In this document: piece by piece, positions 33,265 to 42,080 of the stretch | Layout of the letters: every line of letters begins with the position of its first letter | How positions within the stretch are numbered: position 1 is the first letter of the stretch | DNA from: Gemmatirosa kalamazoonensis | GTDB taxonomy: Bacteria > Gemmatimonadota > Gemmatimonadetes > Gemmatimonadales > Gemmatimonadaceae | Length of the DNA stretch: 64,000 nt | NCBI RefSeq assembly: GCF_000522985.1 | Contig: NZ_CP007128.1 | Span: 2,278,220 to 2,342,219 of the forward strand | Direction: 5' to 3' | Notes under the pieces: model-generated | What the model saw: the letters and a program-made list of their open reading frames with translations, nothing else | Databases searched by the model: none | Told to the model about the DNA's origin: nothing | Position numbers and translations under genes: made by a program

Positions 33265-35627
33265 CAGAGGGCCCCCGCCTCGAGCATGTCGACGCGGTGC
33301 TGCAGCTCGCGCTCGAGCTGCTGCCGGCCGCGCTCGTACTGCGTCGGCCACCACTGCGCGTCCGTCCCCGAGCCCGCCGCGGCGTGCAGCGTCCAGTTCG
33401 GGTTGATGAGGTGCGGTCGGCCGAGCGCGCAGAGGTCGGCGCGGCCCGAGGCGATGATGGCGTTCACTTCGTCGGCGTCGGTGATGTTGCCGACGGCGAT
33501 GGTGGGCACGCCGGCTTCGTTGCGGATGCGATCGCTGAACGGCGTCTGGAACATGCGGCCGTAGACGGGGCGTGCGTTAGGCGCGGTGTGTCCGGCGGAG
33601 ACCTGCACGATGTCGACACCCGCGGCGCGGAACGCGCGCGCGATCTCGACCGCCTCGGCAGCGTCGACGCCGCCCTCCACCCAGTCGGTGGCGGAGATGC
33701 ACACCGACATCGGACGCTCGTCGGGCCACGCGCCGCGCACGGCGCGGAACACCTCGAGCGGATAGCGCAGCCGGTTCTCGAGCGAGCCGCCGTACTCGTC
33801 GTCGCGGTGGTTCATGACCGGCGTGATGAACGCGGAGAGGAGAAGCCCCTGCGCGCACTGCAGCTCCACCATGTCGACGTTCGCGTCGGCGGCCATGCGC
33901 GTGGCGCGCACGAAGTCGTCGCGCACGCGGTCCATGTCGGCGCGCGTCATGGCCCGCGGCACCTGCATGCCCGGGCGGAACGGCACCGCCGACGGCGCGA
34001 GCGTCTCCCATCCGCCCTCGCCGATCGCCGCGTCGGGCTCCTCCCACGGCCGCTTCGTGGAGCCCTTCGGGCCGGCGTGCCCGAGCTGCAGGCAGATCTT
34101 CGCCGGCGTCCACTTGTGCACGACGTCGGTGACGCGCCGCCACGCGGCGATGTGCTCGTCGCGGTACATCCCGGCCGAGCCGAGCGAGAGCCGCGCATCG
34201 GGCGACACGGCGGCCATCTCGGTGATGAGCAGCCCGGCGCCGCCGAGCGCGCGCGCGCCGTAGTGCGCGACGTGGAAGTCGTTCGGCGTGCCGTCGTCCT
34301 CGGCGCTGTAGAGATCCATCGGCGCGACGACGACGCGGTTGACGAGCGTCATGTCGCGCAGGCGGAACGGCGTGAACATCGGTGGTGGCACCCGGGACTC
34401 GGGACTCGGGACTCGGGACTCGGCGTCCGCACCTGAGTCCCGAGTCCCGAGTCCCGAGTCCCGGGTCCCGCCCTCCGCCACGAACGACCGCTCCACACGC
34501 GCCAGGAACTCCCGGTCGCGTCGCCGCAGCGTCTCGTGCCCGACGCCCTGCGTGCGCGAGACGAGCGCGTACGCGAACTGTTCGGTGGGCAGGTTGATGT
34601 AGCGGCGGATGTTCTCGAACCACTCCATCGACGACGCGGTGGCGCTCTGCAGGCGCAGCGTCTCGGCCTTCCGCTCGGCGGCGTACGCGGCGAACGACGC
34701 CTCGTCAGGTCCACCCTCGGCGAGCGCGAGGGCGAGCGCGAGCCCGTCCTCCATGGCGAGCCGCGTCGACACGCCGGCGGAGAAGTGCGTCGTGTGCGCC
34801 GCCGCGCCGAGGAGCACGACACGCTCGTGATGCCAGCGGTCGTTCGAGACGCGCACGAAGCGGCGCCACGGGCTCTCGCTGGTGCCGAAGTCGGAGAGCA
34901 GCGGATGCTCGCCGAGCCACGGCGCGAACAGTCGCTCGCAGTAGCCGAGCGTGACCGCGGGGTCCTGCCAGTCGAAGCCCGCGTTGTTCCAGCTCTCGGG
35001 ATCGCACTGCACGATGAACGTCGAGAGGCGGTCGTCCTGCGGGAACGCGTGCGCCTGGAAGATGCCGTGCTCGTTCTCGACGAACACGAACGTCGATGCG
35101 TCGAATCGCGCCGTCGTGGCGAAGCACGCGTTGTACGTCGGGCGCTCCTCGAGATGCGGGCGGAAGTGCTCGGCGTACTTGTCGCGCAGCGCGGAGTGCG
35201 GGCCGTCAGCGGCGACGACGACGTCGGCGTCGCCGAGCCCGTGCGCGGCGAGCGCGTCGTCGTCGCGGATGTCGACGCCGAATCGCAGGTCGGCGCCGAG
35301 GGCGTCGGCGCGCTCGGCCAGCACCGCGTTCAGCGTGCGGCGCGAGATCCCCGCGAAGCTGTGGCCGCCGGAGCGCATGGTGCGGCCGTGCACCTGCACC
35401 TCGAGGTCCGTCCACCGCTCGAAGTGCTGAGCGATGCGGTCGTACGTCGGCGGGTCTGCGGCACGGACCCGGGCGAGCGTCGGCTCGGCGAATGCGACCC
35501 CATCCACGGGGCCGGCCCCCGGCTCCTGGCGCTCGAGGACGACGACGTCACCGGCGGGGTCGACCAGCCGGAGGAGGACGGCGGCGTAGAGTCCAGCCGG
35601 TCCGCCCCCCACGATCACGACCTGCAT
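33264..35627 (-). CDS. Bifunctional salicylyl-CoA 5-hydroxylase / OYE-family reductase-type flavoenzyme
   Basis: 787 residues in two flavoprotein halves. Residues 1-385 are an FAD aromatic monooxygenase: [17 protein letters not shown] (FAD loop at 5-21), [16 protein letters not shown] and [17 protein letters not shown] (GD/A-box). Residues 418-787 are an Old Yellow Enzyme-type FMN barrel: [54 protein letters not shown] and [16 protein letters not shown]. This is the arrangement of 2-aminobenzoyl-CoA monooxygenase/reductase and salicylyl-CoA 5-hydroxylase. It would hydroxylate and dearomatise an aryl-CoA. The linker at residues 388-413 is encoded by a perfect inverted repeat made of 7-bp tandem units, giving RDSG and SRVP peptide repeats. 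CoA ligase genes are not nearby. It is coupled to the SDR. Confidence 0.88.
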   Translation of the reverse strand: MQVVIVGGGPAGLYAAVLLRLVDPAGDVVVLERQEPGAGPVDGVAFAEPTLARVRAADPPTYDRIAQHFERWTDLEVQVHGRTMRSGGHSFAGISRRTLNAVLAERADALGADLRFGVDIRDDDALAAHGLGDADVVVAADGPHSALRDKYAEHFRPHLEERPTYNACFATTARFDASTFVFVENEHGIFQAHAFPQDDRLSTFIVQCDPESWNNAGFDWQDPAVTLGYCERLFAPWLGEHPLLSDFGTSESPWRRFVRVSNDRWHHERVVLLGAAAHTTHFSAGVSTRLAMEDGLALALALAEGGPDEASFAAYAAERKAETLRLQSATASSMEWFENIRRYINLPTEQFAYALVSRTQGVGHETLRRRDREFLARVERSFVAEGGTRDSGLGTRDSGADAESRVPSPESRVPPPMFTPFRLRDMTLVNRVVVAPMDLYSAEDDGTPNDFHVAHYGARALGGAGLLITEMAAVSPDARLSLGSAGMYRDEHIAAWRRVTDVVHKWTPAKICLQLGHAGPKGSTKRPWEEPDAAIGEGGWETLAPSAVPFRPGMQVPRAMTRADMDRVRDDFVRATRMAADANVDMVELQCAQGLLLSAFITPVMNHRDDEYGGSLENRLRYPLEVFRAVRGAWPDERPMSVCISATDWVEGGVDAAEAVEIARAFRAAGVDIVQVSAGHTAPNARPVYGRMFQTPFSDRIRNEAGVPTIAVGNITDADEVNAIIASGRADLCALGRPHLINPNWTLHAAAGSGTDAQWWPTQYERGRQQLERELQHRVDMLEAGAL
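34390..34466. repeat. Tandem GGGACTC x4 followed by its inverse, 32-bp perfect arms
   Basis: Four head-to-tail GGGACTC units (34394-34421) are preceded by ACCC and followed, after a 13-base loop, by four GAGTCCC units (34435-34462) and GGGT. The arms 34390-34421 and 34435-34466 are perfect reverse complements of 32 bases. The element lies in frame in the linker between the two halves of the fused flavoenzyme gene and leaves it open. Confidence 0.95.
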
Positions 35628-35753
35628 TGTCCCTCCTCACTTACCGTCCGCCGGCGCCCATCGAACCACCGCATCGGCCGCCATCCGTCGCGCCCAGAGC
35701 CGGCATCCGATGACGATGACGAGGTGCACCGCTGGCGGCAAGTTCGAGGCCCG

Positions 35754-36740
35754 CTAGCTCATCGTCACGACCACCTTGCCGAACGTGGCATTGGACTCGA
35801 GACGCTCGTGCGCCCGCGGCAGCTCGTCGAGCGAGAACCGCGAGTCGACGACGGGGCGCACGGCACCGCTCGCGAGCGCGGGGCCCACCTCGGCGCCGAA
35901 GCGGCGCGTGACCGCGATCCGCTCCTCGATGGGCCGGGCGCGGAGCACGGTGCCGCGCAGCGTGATGCGTCCCTGCAGGAGACGCCGGTAATCGAGCTCG
36001 CCGCGCGCGCCGGCCATCGTGCCCACGAGCACGATGCGACCCAGCGTGGCCATGCTGCCTAACGTCGCGTCGAGGTACGGCCCGCCGACGAGGTCGAGCG
36101 CGACGTCGGCGCCGCGGCCGTCGGTGTGCTCGCGGACGAACGGCGCGAGCGTGGCGAGGTCGGTGCCTAACGCGAGCCCGGCGTCGAGGCCATGGTTGCG
36201 CGCGCGGTCGAGCTTCTGCGGCGTGCGGGCGGTTCCGAGGCAGCGCATCCCCCAGGCGCGGGAGAGCTGCGCGGCGGCGAGGCCGACCCCGCTGCCGACG
36301 GCGTGCACGAGCACCACCTCGCCCGGGCGCGCGTCGGCCTGGCGGAGCGCGTCGTGCGCGGTGATGAACGCCTCCGGCACCGCGCCGGCATCGGCCCACG
36401 CGAGCGCATCGGGGATGGGGGCGACGGCGCGCTCGTGGGTGACGAGCAGCTCGGCGTGGGCGCCGCCCCCGACGAGCCCCCACACGCGGTCCCCGACGCG
36501 CCACTCGCGCGCTCCGGGGCCGAGGGCGACGACCTCGCCGGCGAACTCGATGCCCGGGATGTCCACGGGCGCGCCGGCCGGCGGCGGGTAGGCGCCGCGG
36601 CGCTGAAGCAGGTCGGCGCGATTCAGCGCGGACGCGCGCACGCGCACGAGGATCTGCTCATGGCCAGGAACGGGATCGGGGCGGTCGTGGATCTCGAGCA
36701 CGTCGGGGCCGCCGGGCTTCGTGATGACGGCTGCTTTCAT
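35754..36740 (-). CDS. NAD(P)H:quinone oxidoreductase, zinc-independent MDR family
   Basis: 328 residues of the quinone-reductase (PIG3/QOR-like) branch of medium-chain dehydrogenases. The N-terminus MKAAVITKPGGPDVLEIHD is followed by VRASALNRADLLQRRGAYPPP. The nucleotide loop is VLVHAVGSGVGLAAAQLSRAWG (the usual AAASGVG is relaxed to AVGSGVG). No zinc-binding Cys or structural-zinc lobe is present. It starts inside the stop of the cytochrome P450 gene (ATGA overlap at 36737-36740), so the two are coupled. It would reduce a quinone or enone. It is linked with the P450 and perhaps with the fused hydroxylase downstream; that link is inference from position. Confidence 0.9.
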   Translation of the reverse strand: MKAAVITKPGGPDVLEIHDRPDPVPGHEQILVRVRASALNRADLLQRRGAYPPPAGAPVDIPGIEFAGEVVALGPGAREWRVGDRVWGLVGGGAHAELLVTHERAVAPIPDALAWADAGAVPEAFITAHDALRQADARPGEVVLVHAVGSGVGLAAAQLSRAWGMRCLGTARTPQKLDRARNHGLDAGLALGTDLATLAPFVREHTDGRGADVALDLVGGPYLDATLGSMATLGRIVLVGTMAGARGELDYRRLLQGRITLRGTVLRARPIEERIAVTRRFGAEVGPALASGAVRPVVDSRFSLDELPRAHERLESNATFGKVVVTMS

Positions 36741-38122
36741 GAGGGGGCGGGAGAGCGAGGTACGAGCCGAGCCCGCGCACCGGGCCGCTGCCGGAGCGTG
36801 ATGCGCGACAGCGGCGCGACGTGCTGGTCGGGGAGCAGCTCCAGCCGCCACCGGCTCGCCAGCGTCGCGAGGACGAGCGTCGCTTCGGTCCACGCGAACT
36901 GCTCGCCGATGCAGATGCGCGAGCCGCCGCCGAACGGGAAGTACGCGAACTTCGGCCGGTCGGGCGCCGGCTCGCTCCACCGCTCGGGGCGGAACCGCTC
37001 GGGCTCCGGCCACCAGCGCGCGTCGTGATGCGTGAGCCACGGCGACGTGACGACGCCCCACCCGGGCTCGACGTCGACGCCGCCGAGCGTGCACCGCTCG
37101 ACGCAGATGCGGCCGATGGCGTAGGCGGGCGGGTAGATGCGCATCGACTCGGCGAGCACGCTGCGCGTGTACGGGAGGCGCGGGAGATCGTCGAACGTGG
37201 GCGCGCGGGCGGCGGGGCCGGCGCCCAACATGGCGTCCAGCTCGGCGTGCAGGCACGCCTCCGCGTCCGGGTTGCGGCCGAGGAGGAGCCAGGTCCAGGC
37301 GAGCAGGTTCGCCGTCGTCTCGTGGCCGGCGAGGAACAGCGTCATCACCTCGTCGCGGAGCTGCTCGTCGGACATCGGCTCGCCGTCGGTCTCCTCGGGA
37401 TCGGTGGCGACGAGGAGCATCGACAGCAGGTCGTCGCGGCGATCGGCGTCGGCCGCGGCGCGGCGCTCGGCGATGATGCCGTAGACGATCCGGTCGAGGC
37501 GATGGCGCGCCGAGACGAAGCCGCCGACGTGCGGCAGCGGGAGGCGAAGCGCCCAGCGCGCGAACGGGAGGAAGGCGAGCGGTGCGACGCGCATCGCGTC
37601 GCCGATCGCCCCGGCGACGTCGCGGGCGCGGTCGCCGACGTCGGTGCCGAACAGCGTCTCGCCGGCGATGCCGAGCGTGAGCGTGGTCATCTCGGCGGCG
37701 ACGTCCACCTCGACGTCGGTGGGCGACCGGCGCTCCCAGCGGTCGCTCCACCGCTCGGCGGCGGCGCTCATGGCGCGGGCGTAGGCGGCGATGCGGTCGC
37801 GGTGGAACGCGGGGTTCGCGAGGCGGCGCTGGCGGCGGTGGAGGTCGCCCTCGCTGGTGAGGAGCCCGTCGCCGAGGAGCAGCCGGAGCGTGCGGTGGGC
37901 GTAGCCGCGGACGAAGCGCCTCTGCTGGGTGACGAGGACCTCGCGGGCGAGCTCGGGGTGGGCGACGACGACGAACGTGCGGCCGGCGGCGCGGAAGCGG
38001 ACGACGTCGCCGTGGGCTCGGGCGAGGCGGGTGAAGAGGGCGAGCGGGCTGCGGGCGATGCCGACGGTGAACTCGCCGGGCCAGCGGGGTCGGGCGGTCG
38101 GGAGGGGAGGGCTGGCCGTCAT
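36737..38122 (-). CDS. Cytochrome P450 (class of CYP4/CYP102-like long-chain or xenobiotic oxidases)
   Basis: 461 residues, soluble, with no N-terminal anchor. The I-helix oxygen motif is AGHETTANLL, the K-helix is ESMR (ExxR) followed by PERFRPERW, and the heme loop is FGGGSRICIGEQ with axial ligand Cys404. The N-terminal substrate part (FTRLARAHGDVVRFRAAGRTFVVVAHPELAREVLV) is typical of CYP4-like families. No ferredoxin or reductase gene is adjacent, so its electron donor is encoded elsewhere. It is divergent from the TetR gene across 159 bases holding a palindromic operator, so TetR could control both. It is coupled to the quinone oxidoreductase downstream. Confidence 0.93.
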   Translation of the reverse strand: MTASPPLPTARPRWPGEFTVGIARSPLALFTRLARAHGDVVRFRAAGRTFVVVAHPELAREVLVTQQRRFVRGYAHRTLRLLLGDGLLTSEGDLHRRQRRLANPAFHRDRIAAYARAMSAAAERWSDRWERRSPTDVEVDVAAEMTTLTLGIAGETLFGTDVGDRARDVAGAIGDAMRVAPLAFLPFARWALRLPLPHVGGFVSARHRLDRIVYGIIAERRAAADADRRDDLLSMLLVATDPEETDGEPMSDEQLRDEVMTLFLAGHETTANLLAWTWLLLGRNPDAEACLHAELDAMLGAGPAARAPTFDDLPRLPYTRSVLAESMRIYPPAYAIGRICVERCTLGGVDVEPGWGVVTSPWLTHHDARWWPEPERFRPERWSEPAPDRPKFAYFPFGGGSRICIGEQFAWTEATLVLATLASRWRLELLPDQHVAPLSRITLRQRPGARARLVPRSPAPS

Positions 38123-38203
38123 GACGAGAATGTACGCCGGTGCGTCGGCGGGGTGCGAAACCGTGTCGGCGGGGGCCGCGTAGGGGAGAGCGCGGAGCTG
38201 GAT

Positions 38204-38219
38204 GCAAGTACCTACTTGC
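38204..38219. promoter_or_regulatory. Palindromic operator GCAAGTA-CC-TACTTGC
   Basis: GCAAGTA at 38204-38210 is an exact inverted match of TACTTGC at 38213-38219, separated by CC. It lies 62 bases before the TetR start and 82 bases from the P450 start, in the divergent gap. Size and symmetry fit a TetR dimer site. The A/T content of the arms stands out in this GC-rich region. An overlapping TTGCTT could serve as a -35. Confidence 0.7.
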
Positions 38220-38281
38220 TTGCGCGGATGGACCGGTGTACCGTTCGCGCTCCCGGTCTCCCGACGCCACCCGAACCTCCC

Positions 38282-39070
38282 ATGCTCGACAATCGCGCCC
38301 GCATCCTCGACGCGGCCGCTCGCGTGTACGCCGAGTTCGGCTACCGCGGCGCCACCACGCGACGCATCGCCGTGGCCGCCGGCGTCAACGAGGTCACGCT
38401 GTTCCGCACGTTCGGCTCGAAGGCGGCGCTGATCGACGAGGCGGTGCGCTGCTGCGCCGCGTCCTCGGTCGCCAGCCGCTCCGCGCTTCCGGAGCTCCCG
38501 GTCGACCCCGAGCGCGAGCTCACCGAGTGGGCTGGCGCGCTCCTCCAGCACCTGCGCGAGACGCGCTCGCTCATGCGCAAGTCGATGAGCGAGGTGGAGG
38601 AGCGTCCGGACATGGCGCCATGCATGGCGGCCGGCGTCTCGCTCGCCGCCGACGAGCTGCGCACGTACATGCGCCGCCTCGGGGAGCTCGGCTTCGTCGA
38701 CTGGCGTGCGCTCGGCACGGACGACGTGGACGCCGACGGGTCGGACGATGGGTCGGACGACCCGGGCCCGCGGTCCGCAGATCGTGCGAAGATGCAGCCC
38801 GCCGATGCCGCCGCCGCAGCCGTCGCCGTGGTCGAGCGCGTCGATTCCGTCCGCGCCGAGGACGCGTATGCCGCCGGCACGATGCTGATGGCTGCGCTGT
38901 TCTCCGACGCGATGGGTCGCGACCTGATGCCCGGCCTGTACCCCGAGCCGGCGGACCGGGCGCCGGCGCTCTACGTCCGTCTCTTCCTACGGGCCGTCCG
39001 CTGCTCGCGTACCCCGCGCCGCCGCGCCCGGCCCACGTCGTCCGCCCGCACCTCGAAGGTCCGGTCATGA
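38282..39070 (+). CDS. TetR family transcriptional regulator
   Basis: 262 residues. The N-terminal helix-turn-helix is clear: RILDAAARVYAEFGYRGATTRRIAVAAGVNEVTLFRTFGSKAALI (residues 6-50). The ligand-binding helical domain follows. It is interrupted near residue 150 by an Asp/Ser/Gly-rich loop (DDVDADGSDDGSDD), longer than usual for the family. The C-terminus is Arg-rich. It is the first gene of a TetR-TolC-HlyD-RND operon and its stop overlaps the TolC start (ATGA), so it is coupled. Autorepression through the nearby palindrome and response to a pump substrate are the expected mode; this is inference from the family. Confidence 0.92.
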   Translation: MLDNRARILDAAARVYAEFGYRGATTRRIAVAAGVNEVTLFRTFGSKAALIDEAVRCCAASSVASRSALPELPVDPERELTEWAGALLQHLRETRSLMRKSMSEVEERPDMAPCMAAGVSLAADELRTYMRRLGELGFVDWRALGTDDVDADGSDDGSDDPGPRSADRAKMQPADAAAAAVAVVERVDSVRAEDAYAAGTMLMAALFSDAMGRDLMPGLYPEPADRAPALYVRLFLRAVRCSRTPRRRARPTSSARTSKVRS

Positions 39071-40908
39071 TCGCTCGCATCGCCGTCCCGCTCGCCGCGC
39101 TCGTCGCGGTGAGCGGCGCCCGGCTCGCCCTCGCGCAGCAGCCCGTGAGCGCGCCCGCCGTCACCCTCTCGCTCGACGACGCGTTCCGCGTCGCGGAGCG
39201 GGAGAGCGAGACGGTGCGCGTCGCCGAGGCCGGCGTGCTCCGCGCGCGCGGCCAGCAGTACCAGGCGCGCTCGCAGTACCTGCCGCAGATCAACGGCAGC
39301 GCGAACTACCAGAAGACGCTCCAGAGCCAGTTCCAGGCGATCACGAAGCAGTCGGCGCCGCCCCCGGACACCTCGTCGGGGCCGAAGCTCTCGTCGCTGT
39401 GCACGCCGGAGATCCCGGCCGGCGCGACGGCGGCCGAACGGCAGGCGGCGCTGCAGCTCGCGCAGACGTGTGGCTCGTCGGGCGCCGACCTGTCGGGCAT
39501 CTCGCGCATCTTCGCGTCGCCGTACACGTTCACGTTAGGCCTCACGGGGAGCCAGACGCTGTTCGCCGGCGGGCGCATCGCCGCGGCGAACCAGATCGCG
39601 AACGCGTCGAAGCGCGTCGCCGACATCGGCGTCACGGCGGCGCGCGCGCAGCTGCGGCTCGACGTCGCGCAGGCGTACTACAACGCGGTGCTCGCCGACC
39701 GGCTCGTGACGATCAGCGAGTCGAGCTACGTGCAGGCCGAGCGCGCGTTCCGGCAGACGTCGCTCGGGCAGCAGGTCGGCAACGTCGCCGAGTTCGATCT
39801 GCTGCGCGCGCAGGTGACGCGCGACAATCAGCGTCCGGTGCTGATCCAGGCGCGGTCGCAGCGCGACGTCGCGTTCCTGCAGCTGCGGCAGATGCTGAAT
39901 CTCCCGACGACGCAGCCGCTCGTGCTGACGACCGACCTGCCGCTGCCGCCGACGCCGCCGGCGGCGACGCTGCGCACGGTGACGCTGCCGGAGCCTAACG
40001 CCGCGAACGCGGCGCCCAACGCCGCCCGCGGCCGGGCGGGGCTCACGAACGCGGCGCAGGGCGAGGGCCTGCTGGCGGTGGATCCGCGCGAAGTGCTGGC
40101 GGAGGATCCGCGCGTCGCCTCGGCGATCGACTCGGTGCTCGGCGTCGCCGACACGAGCGCGCGCGAGCGCGCGCCGTCGCGGCAGGCGCGCGAGAACGTG
40201 ACGGTGCAGCGCAACCTGCTGAAGCAGGCGCGCGCGCAGCGGCTGCCGCAGATCGCGCTGTCGAGCGCCTACCAGCGCATCTCGTATCCGTCGGGCGGGC
40301 TCGTGCCGCTGCCGTCGGGGCTGAACCAGTTCTACCCGAACTGGACGGCGGCCATCTCGGTGTCGCTGCCGATCTTCGCGGGCGGCCGCATTCGCGGCGA
40401 CGAGCTCGTGGCGGAGGCGGGGCTGCGCGAGGCGGAGCAGTCGGCGAAGCAGACGGAGGAATTCGCGGCGCTCGACGCGCAGACGGCGATCGCGCAGCTC
40501 GCGCAGGCGGAGGCGACGTGGCTCGCGAGCGCGGGGACGGCGCAGCAGGCGTCGCGCGCGTACACGATCTCCGAGGTGCGCTACCGCGAGGGGATCTCGA
40601 CGCTCGTGGAGCTGTCGGACTCGCGGCTGCTGCTGCAGCAGGCGCAGTGGAACGCGGTGACGGCCGCGCGCGACCTGCAGATCGCGCGGCTCAAGCTGTC
40701 GCTGTTGAAGGATCTCCCGCTGTCGGCGGCCGGCGGTTCGGCGGCGTCGCGCGGGAGCGCGGGTGGCAGCACTGGCGGGAGCGCCGCTGGCGGCGCGTCG
40801 AGCGCGGGCGCCGCGCAGGGCAGTTCCTCCACGACCACGCAGCAGTCCGCGGCGCGCGCCTCGGGCGGCTCACAGCAGGCCGGGCTACCCGGCGGGGGCA
40901 TTCCATGA
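39067..40908 (+). CDS. TolC family outer membrane channel of RND system
   Basis: 613 residues. The Sec signal is RIAVPLAALVAVSGARLALAQQ. Two OEP repeats follow: VTLSLDDAFRVAERESETVRVAEAGV, then a second starting at VTVQRNLLKQARAQRLPQIALSSAYQR. The second ends with YREGISTLVELSDSRLLLQQAQ. Two features are longer than in typical TolC. One is an insert of about 80 residues in the equatorial region (LTTDLPLPPTPPAAT..., VLAEDPRVASAIDS). The other is a C-terminal tail of about 60 Gly/Ser/Ala residues (GGSTGGSAAGGASSAG). It overlaps both neighbours by ATGA, so the four-gene operon is translationally coupled up to the adaptor. Confidence 0.92.
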   Translation: MIARIAVPLAALVAVSGARLALAQQPVSAPAVTLSLDDAFRVAERESETVRVAEAGVLRARGQQYQARSQYLPQINGSANYQKTLQSQFQAITKQSAPPPDTSSGPKLSSLCTPEIPAGATAAERQAALQLAQTCGSSGADLSGISRIFASPYTFTLGLTGSQTLFAGGRIAAANQIANASKRVADIGVTAARAQLRLDVAQAYYNAVLADRLVTISESSYVQAERAFRQTSLGQQVGNVAEFDLLRAQVTRDNQRPVLIQARSQRDVAFLQLRQMLNLPTTQPLVLTTDLPLPPTPPAATLRTVTLPEPNAANAAPNAARGRAGLTNAAQGEGLLAVDPREVLAEDPRVASAIDSVLGVADTSARERAPSRQARENVTVQRNLLKQARAQRLPQIALSSAYQRISYPSGGLVPLPSGLNQFYPNWTAAISVSLPIFAGGRIRGDELVAEAGLREAEQSAKQTEEFAALDAQTAIAQLAQAEATWLASAGTAQQASRAYTISEVRYREGISTLVELSDSRLLLQQAQWNAVTAARDLQIARLKLSLLKDLPLSAAGGSAASRGSAGGSTGGSAAGGASSAGAAQGSSSTTTQQSAARASGGSQQAGLPGGGIP

Positions 40909-42068
40909 TCAGCACGACCCGGTCCGGGCGCGGCGCCCGGCCGTCCACATACATCCTGACCGCGCTGGCCCTCACGTCGTTAGGCGCGCTCGCCGCGTGC
41001 TCGAAGAGCGGCGCGGCGCCCGACACCGCCGCCGCCGCCGCGGCCGCCGCGGCGATGACGGTGGGCTCCGAGAACATCGCGGTCGTGACGATGGACAGCA
41101 TCCAGAGCGGCCCGGCGATCTCCGGCTCGCTGCAGCCGGAGCGCCAGGCGACGATCCGCGCCGAGGCGTCGGGCACGGTGACGCAGACGTTCGCCGAGGC
41201 GGGGCAGCGCGTTGGCGCCGGCGCCGTGCTCGCGCGCATCGAGACGACGGGGATCGCCGATCAGGCGATCGCCGCGCGGGCGAACGTGACGTCGGCGCGC
41301 GTGGCCTACGAGACCGCGCAGCGCAACGCGGAGCGCGCGAACCGGCTGCTCGCCGCCGGCGCGATCGCCGAGCGCGACGCGGAGACGGCGCGGTCGCAGG
41401 CACAGGCGGCGCAGGCGCAGCTCAGCGCGGCCGAAGCGCAGTCGGCGAACGCGCAGCGGCTGCTCGGCAACACTACGGTGCGCGCGCCGTTCGCCGGCAT
41501 CGTCGGCGCGCGGTCGGTGAGCACGGGCGACGTGGTGAGCGTGGGCTCGGCGATGTTCACGGTGGTGGACCCGTCGAGCATGCAGCTCCAGGCGAGCGTG
41601 CCGGCCGACCAGCTCTCGCAGGTGCGCGTCGGCGCGCCGGTGCGCTTCACGGTGAGCGGCTACCCCGGTCGCGCGTTCAACGGGCGCATCACGCGGGTGG
41701 CGCCGGTCGCGGATCCGACCACGAAGCAGGTCCAGATCATCGCCAGCGTGCCGAACGCGGGGAACGCGCTCGTCGGCGGGCTGTTCGCCGAGGGGCGGGT
41801 GGCGAGCGAGGGGCGCACCGCGCTCGTCGCGCCGAACCTGGCGATCGACCAGCGGAGCACGACGCCGGCCGTGGTGCGCGTGAAGAACGGCAAGGTGGAG
41901 CGCGTGAACGTGGAGCTCGGGCTGCGCGACGACGCGCGCGAGCGCGTGGAGATCCGCGCCGGCGTGCAGGCGGGCGACACGCTGCTCATCGGTGCGGCGC
42001 AGGGGATCTCGGCGGGGACGCCGGTGCGGGTGGCCGCGCCGGTGGACGCGCCGCGCGTCACGCGTTAG
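40905..42068 (+). CDS. RND efflux periplasmic adaptor (HlyD/MexA-type) lipoprotein
   Basis: 387 residues. The lipoprotein signal is ILTALALTSLGALAACSKS, followed by a run of Ala residues. The lipoyl halves are ASGTVTQTFAEAGQRVGAGAVLARI and NTTVRAPFAGIVGARSVSTGDVV. They bracket an alpha-hairpin of about 60 residues rich in Ala, Arg and Gln. The beta-barrel follows (VRVGAPVRFTVSGYPGRAFNGRITRV) and then a C-terminal membrane-proximal domain. It links the RND pump to the TolC channel. The start overlaps the TolC stop, and the RND gene follows after 12 bases. Its TAG stop lies inside a GTTAGGC motif (42064-42070). Confidence 0.92.
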   Translation: MISTTRSGRGARPSTYILTALALTSLGALAACSKSGAAPDTAAAAAAAAAMTVGSENIAVVTMDSIQSGPAISGSLQPERQATIRAEASGTVTQTFAEAGQRVGAGAVLARIETTGIADQAIAARANVTSARVAYETAQRNAERANRLLAAGAIAERDAETARSQAQAAQAQLSAAEAQSANAQRLLGNTTVRAPFAGIVGARSVSTGDVVSVGSAMFTVVDPSSMQLQASVPADQLSQVRVGAPVRFTVSGYPGRAFNGRITRVAPVADPTTKQVQIIASVPNAGNALVGGLFAEGRVASEGRTALVAPNLAIDQRSTTPAVVRVKNGKVERVNVELGLRDDARERVEIRAGVQAGDTLLIGAAQGISAGTPVRVAAPVDAPRVTR

Positions 42069-42080
42069 GCGGAGGGCGCC

